A stretch of 64,000 nucleotides of DNA from Semisulcospira habei (lineage: Eukaryota; Mollusca; Gastropoda; Semisulcospiridae). Below, piece by piece: positions 11,001 through 21,932 of the stretch. The stretch covers positions 208,532,952-208,596,951 of the forward strand of contig BTPG01000004.1 in assembly GCA_036245525.1 (NCBI GenBank). Direction: 5' to 3'. Position 1 is the first letter of the stretch, and every line of letters starts with the position of its first letter. Below the pieces are notes generated by a model. The model was not told the origin of the DNA. It saw only the letters and a program-made list of their open reading frames with translations, and ran no database searches. Position numbers and translations under genes: made by a program.

Positions 11001-14000
11001 TTTAAACATTAAGTCTACTGAGCTAACCCACAGACAAAAGACAACACAAAACTATGCTACGTGGGACACACCGCATACCCAAACAAGTGTCTGGAGTGCT
11101 TATTTAGGAGGTAGCAGGGGAAAATGGATATGTACAGTTCATTTTTATATAAAACACACTTGTCAGAGTCTCAAAAGTCCTCAACTCATGTTGCAAATGC
11201 AGCAGGCATGTGTGTGCCAAACTGTGAACACTCCTGTAAAAGCCTGTACTGGTGGCTGCAACTGCTGGTCCCATAACAATGCACTCAAATGAGCTTTACA
11301 CAGTGTAAAAGTGCTTGTGTTTGGCTCAGAATAGACACCAGAGACATCCTTAATGACAATTACAGCAGAATGACACCTCAGACGCAGCCAGTGTAGCTGG
11401 ATCATGCAAAATAACACTTCTGCATGTCACACTATTTTGGCGGCTTATTTCACTCTGAGGTCAGCTGTCTGATGAAATGTACATGCTGACACTGTTTTAT
11501 TGTAGTTTTCATCTTAACCTTTGACCTTAAGCCCCCCCCCTCCCCCCCCCACCCACCCCACCCCACCTCACCCCACCCCACAACTTCAATAACTGAAAAA
11601 GTGCTTCTTTTTTTTAAAACGCATTTATCAAACTGAACGCCCCAAACCCCACCCCTTTCAAGGTCAAGGTCAAAGCTCAAGGTCGAAGGTCAGACTCATG
11701 ACTACCTCTAAGACAAAAAATAAATGAACAAACACACTAACCATAGCTCACAGTGCAGGTAAACAGGGTGTTGCGACACACATCATGCAAAAACGCCTAT
11801 AAAACTGCAATTGCAGCGATTTTTGGGCAAAATTGAAATTTTGCATGATTTTCTCAGTTTTCCAACTGCAAAAGTCCAAACTCTATGATATAGTTACATT
11901 AAACCAGCTTCAGATCTATGTCACATATGGCATGTGGTGCCCTGACAGGCCACGGAACACAGTGCCGTTTCCGTACTGTCCAGTCTCTTAGCCATAGTCA
12001 GTCCCAGGCATCCCCTAATATTTCAATCACCTAAAAAACACTAGCGCCCACCAGCTGCATATTTGCCATGCACAAAATAACCAAAAAAACAGCACATTGA
12101 CAGTCTCATTTCTTGGCTATGAACCTGATTCCTTAACAACCCCACACCCAAGCACAGGTGAAATCAGCGTGCCCCTCAAATCCCTACGTCAATGGCAACT
12201 CAACATAGGCCCACAATTGTCCACTGTATAAGCTCAGGATGGTATGAATCAAAGCACCAAACATGTCTCCTCTCAGCTAACCAGAAATTTCCAGCAAATT
12301 CCAACATTCAGCCCTACTACTAATTTTCAAACAAGGCAAAAATTATTTTTAAAAACACCGGTCCTCTTACTGCCTCAACTGCCAAATTTAAATATATAAC
12401 GTGACCTACTGGTACTTTGATTCTGCAGATGAAACTGAAACAGTGAAAGAGGAAAGCTTATCACAGTAATCTTTAAGCATGATTATAAGCTGTTTTGTGC
12501 TTTTCTCATTATTTTAACATTTGATAATGCAGATCATACCAGAATTAAATTTAACAGCTATTTAAAAGAGACCAGTTAAATTTAATATAAACAATTGATT
12601 TTACAATTATTTCATGAAACTGATATTAATGAATTATAGAATAGATCAGCTATGTACAGCTTCAAGATACATATTAGAGGGACTGCTGTGGGCCCAATCA
12701 CACACCTGCAATTACATGGTCATGTCTAAGTTGGTCAGTGTATCTCCAGTCCCCCTGCTTTCCTCCCTTACATCGACCACAGACCGTGAAAATAGTTGCC
12801 ACCTCGACTGGAGACGCTTCTGGGATGATGGGTTCACCATCCTCCCAGATGAAAATATGTCAAGAGTAGGGAGCAACATCTTCAGGCCTTGTTCCCCCCT
12901 CTCACCTCCCCCAGCATTAACCCATATCATACTGAGGCTAAAAGCTTCCAATTTGTACACTGCTATATGCAAGCTACATTATACTATAGTACTTACAGAT
13001 AAAGATATAGACCAATGGCTTTAGTTCAAGGGTATTGCCAGAATAGCTTGGCACCTAGAGGTGCCAAGCTATTCTGGCACTACCCTTGAACTATTTTAGT
13101 CAAACACATTTCACACACTGGTGTATGTCGAATGATAAGGGTTAAAAAGACAGCAGAAACAGGGATGGAGGTGCCACTGAGTGATCATTTGTGATGTGTT
13201 CTTTTCTGGATCTGGTATGCATGTCACAACACCTTCAGCACTAATGCATACCAGTACCAAGCACACACTGCAAGCAGACCTTGGCTCGACGGATCTCGCC
13301 ACCCATTGTGTGCTGCAGGAAGTTGTCTTGCTGCGGCTGAAACTGCCAGCCATAGGCAAAGAGCAACAACAGTTCTTGGCTGTAACTTTGTTGTGATTGT
13401 GTGTGCAGTAAGATGTGAATAGCGGATCCAATGTTTGGTTGTAGAAGTACATGAGCAGAATGCTAGGACGACCGATCTTGTGTTAATACAAATTGGACTC
13501 GATAAACTTGTATGTTGCAGGCGGCGGCTACCAGTTGTGATGGTCAAGCTTCACATGGCTCAGACAGTCAAGGCTGCCACCACCTTTGTGCAGCAGGGAC
13601 GTATCCTTGCAGTTTTTGGCTCACTTGTGATAGCAAGAGTTACAGTAGTCTATGTATTGGGCCATCCATCGTTCTTGCAAATGCATGTTCAAAGTTCAGC
13701 AACATTGTTTAGACATAGGCAGTCACTAATGAAGCAGTCTGTAATCAAAGGTTCTCGGGCCACCAGTGATATCTAGCTGTACCTTTGATTGAAGGCTCCC
13801 ATCACAGATATGTTAAATGATTAACCCTTTTAGCTCCAAGGACCCATTTCTCAAAATTTGGAGGTGTTGCCTAACGACTATGTACCAATCGCAGGAGATG
13901 GATTGACCATGATAATTCAAGGGTAGTGCCAGATGAGCTCATCTGGCACTACCTCTGAATTATCATGGTCAATTCATCTCCTGCTGCAGGGTCCCAGGGG

Positions 14001-17000
14001 CAAGATGTTATGTGCTTATTTCCCTTCACATGTAAAGTTGCTTTTGAAGTTAACAAGTTTTCTTAACAGCTGCAAGATGTTCGTGTAGGTCCAGAAGTGG
14101 TCACCGATCCTGCATTTTTGGTAACCAGGTAAGTTTTAAACTGGATGAGGTTTATGTTTAGAGAAGGGAGTGTGATCAAGTGCACTTGAACTTTTTGGCT
14201 CACGTGCGATAGGAAAGTGTGTCTATGTACTGGGCCATTGTCGGCTTTAATATATTGGCATATTCTCAGAAATGAATCAAGCTGCAGTCTTCAAACTAGC
14301 CCAAGGATTTTTTGTAGTAAGTCTATTTAAAGTGGTAGCACTGTGATAAATCCATTAAAATGCTTTAGGAACCCCTTTAAGTTCCCTAGGTTCCCATCCT
14401 TTCATTAGACACAATGCCCACGCCACCCAAGTTCTCCTAACACTTGTTATTACTATTTAAAGAACATTGAGTGTAGATTAGTATTTTTGTGTTTGGCAAA
14501 ATAGTCTCTGTTGTCTGCATCCTTAAAACCAAGTGCATGTTTGAAGGGTTACAAACAGATTTGGAAAGGCCAGGCATTGAGACTGACCTGCGCTCGTTGG
14601 TTTTGATTATACACCTTCACACAAAATGTAGCGTCGTCCCATAATGTTTGTTTTCTCAAAACACATTACTGATGACATTACCGTATGGAATCGTGTCTAC
14701 GCTAGCCTAATTTTAGACAAAATTTGTTGTGTACGTATAGGGCAGTGTTGGCAAGTGAGGGGGCGCCATAGCTAGGCAGTAACCCGAGTAGTCTCCCCTT
14801 CATCCCCATACGGGTACGCGCCGTATCCTGAGTACTCAGTTTAGTTTCTTCGCTAGCCTAGGACGGTTGTGTATGGGCTGTGCGCTTCTTCGTTGTGCTT
14901 CTTCGTTGTGCTTGGACCTTGTACGGTGCGACCGGTCTTCTTACCTTCGTTGCCACGGTGTCTTGTCCCAGCCTGGGACGGGTAGTGCCTTGTTGAGCTG
15001 CCTTCTTGAGCTGTCCTGGAGTGACCACTGGACTTGGCTTTCGTCGGGGCTCCTTGGGGTTTCAGCGACGCACCGGCCTCCGTGGACTTCCTCCCATGTG
15101 CGTGCGGCTCTGCGGTGTGTCCTGCGTCCTTGCGGCCTCGCCTCTTCTCAGCCAAGGGCTCCCTCTCTGCCTCTGCTTGATATCGGGGTTTTTCGTCATG
15201 ACGAGGTAACGTCTCGGTTTTGCCAGTGACCGGCGCTCTTGGGGGGGGGAGGGGGGGGGGAAATATAGAGCGCCGGGCGGCGGCAGTGCCATGACTTTCG
15301 ATTTTGCGTTCGCTTCGCTCGTACTCAAGTGTGGCGTGGCTTCGTGGCGCCACGGTCGTCTGCCTTCACTGTTCATTCTGTTTTGCAGTTGGCAGGTGCA
15401 CACCTGTCCGAGATGTGGCGACTTTCAGTGGCCAAGCAACCAGCATACCGTCTGCCTGCCATGTTCCGGCTGTGCCTCTACTCGTACCTGCGCGGTCTGC
15501 GCCCCCTGGCAAGAAGAGAGGTGGTCGCAACTGTGGAACTTCTATCGCCGTGAACGCCCGTCGCGGCCCTGGGTACAGACTCCTTCTACTGCTCCCACGG
15601 CCTCCATGCTTGCTTCAATGCGTGTTCCTCCAGTGGTGGCTGGGGGATGGTTGACACCTTCTGCTACGGTCGTCTCCGACACTCGTTCTTCGCACGGACG
15701 ACGCGTCAGCGTGGGGAGCGATGTGAGTAAGACTTTGATACCTGTTCCACAAAGTACATGCACGACCCGCCTACCTGACCGTGTATGCCCAGGGAACGGC
15801 GTGGCTTACATCGAGTCTGACAGAGAGCCGTTTACATGCACGTCAGCTTTCCAGCCCCCGGACCGTCGTGAAGTACCGGGAGTCTGGACTGGACTCAGAA
15901 CGTTTAGGGTGCCGCCCGTCAGGTGCTGTTGGCGGGTCTCGCCCTCCTAAAGATAACACGCCCTGCCTACCCCCCATTGCGGGAGGGGTACTCGGGGCTC
16001 ATGGTCATGCACGTACAAGCAGACAAAGGAACAGCAGGCCAAGGACCTGTTCTCGCTCCCGAGATAGATCTTCGCGTCCTCGGACTGACTCTCGTAGCCG
16101 TCGCTACCGCCATCACACGTGTTTTACCAACACGTTGGACGCGGCTTCCTCGATCCGCCAGCGCTCCGCGCGGCGCTCTAGGCGTGACTCTCCTCCGAGC
16201 GCCTTGCACCGCTACACGTCTCGTCGCTCACCTTCGGCCGACCGGCGCCCTTCTCGCCGTTCTTCTGCCTTCAGACGGCCGCGGTCCCCCCGTTGTAGTC
16301 GCGCACCGCGGAATCGCCGTTCTCCGCGTCGCAGCCCCGGTTGGTTGCGTTGGCCCTCACGGGATCCCTCCTCCCGACGTCGCTATCGGGTGCGGACCCC
16401 CACTACCCCCCGCGCCTCTGCCTCTCTGCGGGATGCTACTTCCGTCTCCTCCGCCCTCCATCGTAGTGTGGAGTTGCCCACTCGTCGCTCCCCCGCACCC
16501 CCTCCCGATGACGACTTCCTCAGCTTGGCCCTGGAGGATTCTGTGTCGGCACTCCTTGGGGATGCCGAGGCGGCGGATCCCAGGCGCTCTTCCTCGCGGG
16601 ACGACTCTTCGTCGCTACCGACCCTTGCGGGACCTAGGTTGGAGACTCTACGGGCCTTGGATGAGGTCGCTTGCCTTATCTCCGCATGCCTTCCCCCGGA
16701 AGATTGCCCGCCATCCCCTCCACTCAAGCGGCCTTTGTGGATGCTGAGCGTCACACGAAACGTTTCAAGTCCCTTCCTCAGCCTCCTGGTTTCCGCGATC
16801 TGCGCGACGCCTTCTTGGCGCATCTGCAACAGGGTGCCTTGGGCGATAATGGCTTCTTCTCTTCTTCTTCTTCTCGAACGCCGTCACACTTGGAGTTTGG
16901 CTCTCAAAATGAAATCTGTGGTCTTCTGTAGCGCCTCCACAGGCCCGTACAGTTTCTCTTGTAGAGTGGCGGGCTTCGGCCATATCTCCTCCCTCAGCGG

Positions 17001-20000
17001 CTGGTGGTTCCCACAGTCCTGGAGGATGTGCTCTGCGGTCTGCTCTGCTTCTCCACAAGGGCACAGGGGAGATGGCACGAGGTGGAAGCGTCTGTGCAGG
17101 TGGAAATTGAGTCGGTTGTGCCCGGTCCTCAGACGAAAGATGGTCACCTGCTCTTGTCTGGACAGCTGATGGTAACTGTCTAGGGGCCGTTGTGGTGGTC
17201 TGTACACAGACTTAATGATGGTCTTCATCTCTGTGAAGCTGACTCCATTTTCATCTTGTTTTTTCTCTGCGCCCACTTTTGCCATTCTGTCAGCTTCTTC
17301 ATTGCCGTAGATGCCACAGTGTGAAGGGATACACTGCAGCACCAGTCTGGTGCACTTGATGTTTTGCAGTGCCTCTTGTAGACGTGGCAGTTTGCTTGCT
17401 GTTGCTGCCTCAAGGAAAGGAAGGAAGACAATCTGGGCATCAGGGTCTGCAGTGCCACTAAGGGTGTTAGCTGCGCGGACTAGGGCTTCCACCTCAGCTC
17501 TGTAATTTGTGCAGTGAAGGCCTGTTGGTACTGCCTCTGCCTGCCATTTTCCGTTTGGGTACTGAATGTACACCCCAGCCCCTCCATCCTGAACTGCATC
17601 TGTGGCTGATCCATCGGTGTATGCCCGTATCCATGCTTCCTGGGGATACTTTTCTTCGAGCATGGCCAGTGTCAGGGCTTTCTTGCTCACAGTGCTGTGC
17701 TCATCTCTGGTGGTGATGTAGGGTACCGTGGAAGAGATGGTGATGTTTTCTGGCTTACTTTCCCAAGGTGGAAGGTCGCTAGCAGGATTCAGAGCCTCTA
17801 CCTGCGCAGGCAGCTTTGCCTTGTGTTTTCTCTGCAGTGCTCTCGTCTCCTTCACAAAGCTTGATCTTTTCAGTCTCCCTGAGGTTGGTTGTTTCATCCT
17901 AGCGTTCATAGGATGGTCTTTGGAAGACTTTACCTTTGTGGACTGTATCAAGGCTTTGCAATCTCTTCTCATGCGCAGGGGTGGGATGCCTGTTGTCTCT
18001 TCCATCTTTTCAATTGGGCTTCTTCTCTGACTCCAAGTGTCCCCTGGACTTGGCCATCTCCTTCCGACAGCGGTGGTACTCCGGTCACTCGCAAGCCTTC
18101 TCCTGCCCGCTTCCGGAAGTGGACCCCCCCGCGCTCGCCCTGGTCAGTGCCTCCCGGCTTCGGCTACCTTCGCACGGCATCAACAGGACAGCCTCCCTGA
18201 TTCGCAATGTGCTCGCCTCGTCAAGGTTTCTGGATCTTGCCACCCAGGCCTCGGTTCGACGGGTCGAGAAGACCTGGCAGCCTTCTCTTACACCGTTTCT
18301 TGGGGATCTGTTGGCCCTGGCCGTTTCTGCCAACCATGCAGCATACCACCTCGGTCAATGCAATGCCTGCCGCCGTCAACTGCGACCTGATGCGTCGGGA
18401 TGCCCTCCTGCGTGACTGTGCCCTCCCAGCTGACGTGACAAAGCAGCTTCGACAGGCTCCACTGGGTGGTTCCCTTCTGTTTGGCCTGACTTGTCAGTCG
18501 GTCAAGGATGTGCATAAGGACGTGTGGCCCGCCCGCCTCACCCCCGCCAGCTTTCCAATAGCCCGCAAGGCCTTGGGTCGAGCCCTGTGGCGTGTAGACC
18601 CTCCTGGTGCCCTTTCACGGTCCGTGGCCGCCACCCACCCGCCTCCTGGCCCCACCCCCACCGGTCCCCGGATCGCCCGTCGCACTGACTTCCTTGTACA
18701 CTGATGAGGGCCTTGGGTCGAGCCCTGTGGCGTGTAGACCCTCCCGGTGCCCTTTCACGGTCCGTGGTCACCTGCCCCCCCACCCCCACCCCACCTTTGG
18801 TCGCGCCCACCCACCCGCCTCCTGGCCCCACCCCCACCGGTCCCTGGATCGCCCATCGCACTGGGTGGGGCCGGGCCCACTGACTTCCTTCTTCCACCCC
18901 CGCCGTCCATTCACGGGTCTCCGGTCAGCAGGCGGCTTGCCTCCCGCAGCGATGTGTGGCAGTCGCTGCTGCCAGACAACCCTTGGGTCCTATCCACTGT
19001 CTCCGAGGGACTCCAGCTCTCCTTTCGGTCCCCTCCCCCTCTGCGCCGTTCGTCCGTGTGGACAGCTATCCCAACGGACCAACTCGGAGCCGACGCCATG
19101 CGTGGCGAGGTAACTGCCTTGCTCCGTAAAGCCATCATGGAGGTGGTGGCGTGACACAACTCTCCAGCGTTCTATAGCCGGCTTTTCGTGGTGCCCAAAC
19201 CAGGCGGCAAGTGGTGTCCCGTCATCGACCTCTCTGCGTTGAACAGATTCATCGTGGCTCCGCCCTTTCGCATGGAGACCGCCCGAGCCCTGCACGCCAC
19301 GGTTCAACCCATGGACTTTGCCGTCAGCTTGGATCTCTCAGATGCTTATCCCCACGTCCCAACGTTACCTCCGCTTCGCCTTCGTAGGGATCGTCTACCA
19401 GTTCCGTGCGCTGCCCTTCGGTCTCAACCTCAGCCCTTGGGTCTTCACCCGCATCATGGACGCAGTGGTCGCCGCGGCCAGGCTGATGTCGTTGAGCCCC
19501 ATGTCGAACTACCTGGACGATCTCCTTCTCTGGAACCAGTCCGAGGATGCCTTGCGGGTCGAGCGGGATGTGCTTCTCCTTCTCCTCTTCCTGGTCAATG
19601 TGGGGAAATCTGACCTCACGCCGTCACGTCGCTTCGTCCATCTGGGAATGGAATTCTGTACCGATCTCAGCCACGTCCGGTTGCTGGAGCAGCGCGTTCA
19701 GAAGTTGGTGACCTTTGCACGACAGGTGTCTCAGGAGACGGCGATCCCCGCCAGGCGCTGGCTTCAGCTTTTGGGACTTATGAGTGCGGCAGCAGACCTG
19801 CTTCCCCTGGGACGTCTCCACTCCCGACCAATACAGCTGCACCTGCTTCTCCACTGGCGGCCCTCAACGGACGACCTTGAGGCTCCGGTTCCAGTGCTGC
19901 CTATGCTCTGTCCTCACCTTCTCCGCTTGGCGGATCCCGTCTGGCTTGCCGCGGGCGTTCCCCTCTACTCTCTGCCTCCCCGACTCTCCCTGTGCGCCGA

Positions 20001-21897
20001 CGCAAGTCTCTCCGGTTGGGGCGCTCACCTGCTACCGGAGTTCTCCATGGCCTCCAGCGTCTGGCCCCCGGATCTGCTGGCGCAGCACATCAACTGGTTG
20101 GAGTTGAAGGCGGTCTGGCAAGCTCTGCTCGCCTGGGAAACACGGCTGCGACAACAAGAGCTGCTGGTTCTCTCGGATAACTCCACGGTCGTTGCCTACA
20201 TCCAGAAGCAGGGGGGGACTCGCTCTCCTTCGCTCTGCATGCTACTCTACCAGGTGCTACGTTAGTGTGAGGATCGGAACATCACTCTCCGCGCACGTCA
20301 CATCCCCGGCCATCTGAATGGTCTCGCGGACTCCCTCTCGCGTCGCGGTCAGCTACTTCACACAGAGTGGATGCTTCGCCCGGACATCTTTCGGATGATC
20401 GGAGCGGCCTGGGAGGCCCCCATGGTCAATCTGTTCGCGACGAGATGGAACCACCAGCTGCCGGTCTTCGTCTCGCCAATTCCGGACCCACTTGCTTGGG
20501 CAGTCGACGCTTCTCCATCCCTTGGGACGGCTTAGTCGCCTACGCCTACCCCCCCAACAGTTCTCATCCCCAAAGTCCTCCTCAAGCTCTGGGGATGCAA
20601 CGCGATCCTGTTCCTGGTGGCTCCTCTTTGCTGGACCAAGTCGTGGACCACAGACCTGAACCTCGCCACGGGCCCCCCGCTGCGGCTTCCCACGCCTTGC
20701 ACGATGCTCAAGCAAACCCGGCAGGCGCTTTTCCACCCATGCCCCGAGCGTCTCCTCCTCCACGCCTGGAGATTGTGCGGCAGGCCCTCGCCTCTAGAGG
20801 CTTCTCAAGTGCGGCAGTGGAGGCTATTGCTACGGCTCGCAGACCCTCGACCAGACGAATGTACGATGGCAAATGGCACGTCCTGTGCGACTGGTGTGGT
20901 GACAAGCTCCTCTCCCCCACGGATCTGACAGTTCCCCAGCTGGCGGACTTCTTCCTCTGGCTGTGTACCGACCAGTGCTTGGCGCCGATCACCATTTGGG
21001 GTTATCTGGCCTTGATTGCAGACACGTATCGGCATTTAGGACGCCCCAACCCGGGTGCCTGCAAGGACCTCTCCGACCTGATGGTGCATTTCGGGCTACA
21101 CCATTTCGGGCTACACCGGCCTGCTCTTCACTCGCTGGTCCCGAGCTGGGACCTTCCGTGGGTGCTTACTTGGCTCAACTCCGCCCGCTTCGAACCAATC
21201 CAGTTGGCGCGGCTGCCGGACATGACGCGGAAAACCTGCTTCCTACTGGCTCTCGCCTCCACTTCCATGGTCAGCGAGCTACACGCCTTTTCAGCGCGGC
21301 CGGCATGTTTGCAATTCCGGGCAGACGGCTCGGTTCATCTGCTCCCCAATCTGGCGTTTCTCGCCAAGACCCGATCTCCTTTGACTGCTCCTCAGGTGGT
21401 CTCCATTCAACCTTTGCGAGACCCAGACTCTACCCGTGCGTCCCGACAACAGGACCCGGTGAGAGCACTACGCATTTACCTGTGCCGGACCAAGCCGCTA
21501 GGCAGGGGACGCACCCGCCTTTTCCTCCCTCTGTCCCCAGGTAGAAATGACATCTCGGCCCAGATGATATCCTCCTGGCTCCGTTGGGTGATCCGCTCCG
21601 CCTACCAAACGAATGCACATCAGGGCGCACGAGGTCAGAGCCATGGCTGCTAGCCACGCATTCGACCGCAACTGCGCGGTCAAGGGCATTGTGGCAGCTG
21701 TGGGCTGGCGAGCAGAGTCTACCTTCACCCGATTCTACCTGAGGGACCTGTCAAGCCAGTGCCAGAACCTTTCGCTGGTGGGAGACATCGCAGCGGCACA
21801 ACACTCCCAGCATTTTAAAGAAAAATACATTTTTCAAAAATGTTACAGTCATTAGCACTGAGAACCAAAAGAAAAAACCATGCAGGGAATCAAAGGA

Positions 21898-21932
<35 letters not shown>

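Larger units (their letters stand above)
9910..12407. mobile_element. Unit with 460-bp direct terminal repeats in IMP3 intron 3
   Basis: Two direct repeats of identical length, 9908-10367 and 11948-12407, differ at about seven positions (roughly 98.5% identity). They enclose 1580 bp. The outer flanks share TACTGG (about 9904-9909 and just after 12406), which looks like a target duplication. The ends are not TG...CA, and I find no primer-binding site or polypurine tract, so an ordinary LTR element is doubtful. Two independent repeat insertions remain possible. The interior holds a 185-codon frame (10735-11292) with no motif I recognise. Confidence 0.5.
15291..18700 (+). pseudogene. DIRS gag-like ORF, split and frameshifted
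   Basis: The N-terminal Cys/His cluster CPRCGDFQWPSNQHTVCLPC (from about 15400) is followed by further CxxC pairs. Next come a long Ser/Arg-rich region (16060-16400), an acidic DDDFLSLAL segment (16510), a block with FRDLRDAFLAHLQQG (about 16790-16835), and, after the inserted LINE, RNVLASSRFLDLA (about 18205) and ANHAAYHL (about 18332). Frame changes occur near 15760, 16690 and 18350. A 142-bp tandem duplication follows at 18569-18850. Confidence 0.65.
14646..21849 (+). mobile_element. DIRS-group retrotransposon inside IMP3 intron 5
   Basis: The order is gag-like ORF, RT-RNase H, then tyrosine recombinase, which defines DIRS. These elements are thought to integrate a circular cDNA with the recombinase and make no target duplication. 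The copy of repeat R4 at 24364 supplies an uninterrupted site and sets the borders to within about 15 bp. The left end is GTTTGTTTTCTCAAAAC. The right end contains a TATT/AATA-rich block near 21818-21846. All three reading frames carry stops or frameshifts, and an antisense LINE sits in gag. GC content is clearly higher than in the flanks. Confidence 0.88.

Noticed and set aside
14853..15403. Minus-strand open frames over the DIRS leader
   Set aside because: They arise from GC-rich composition opposite the DIRS 5' region and have no domain.
20700..21822. Phage or bacterial integrase
   Set aside because: The tyrosine recombinase is linked to DIRS RT-RNase H and gag. There is no sign of bacterial DNA.
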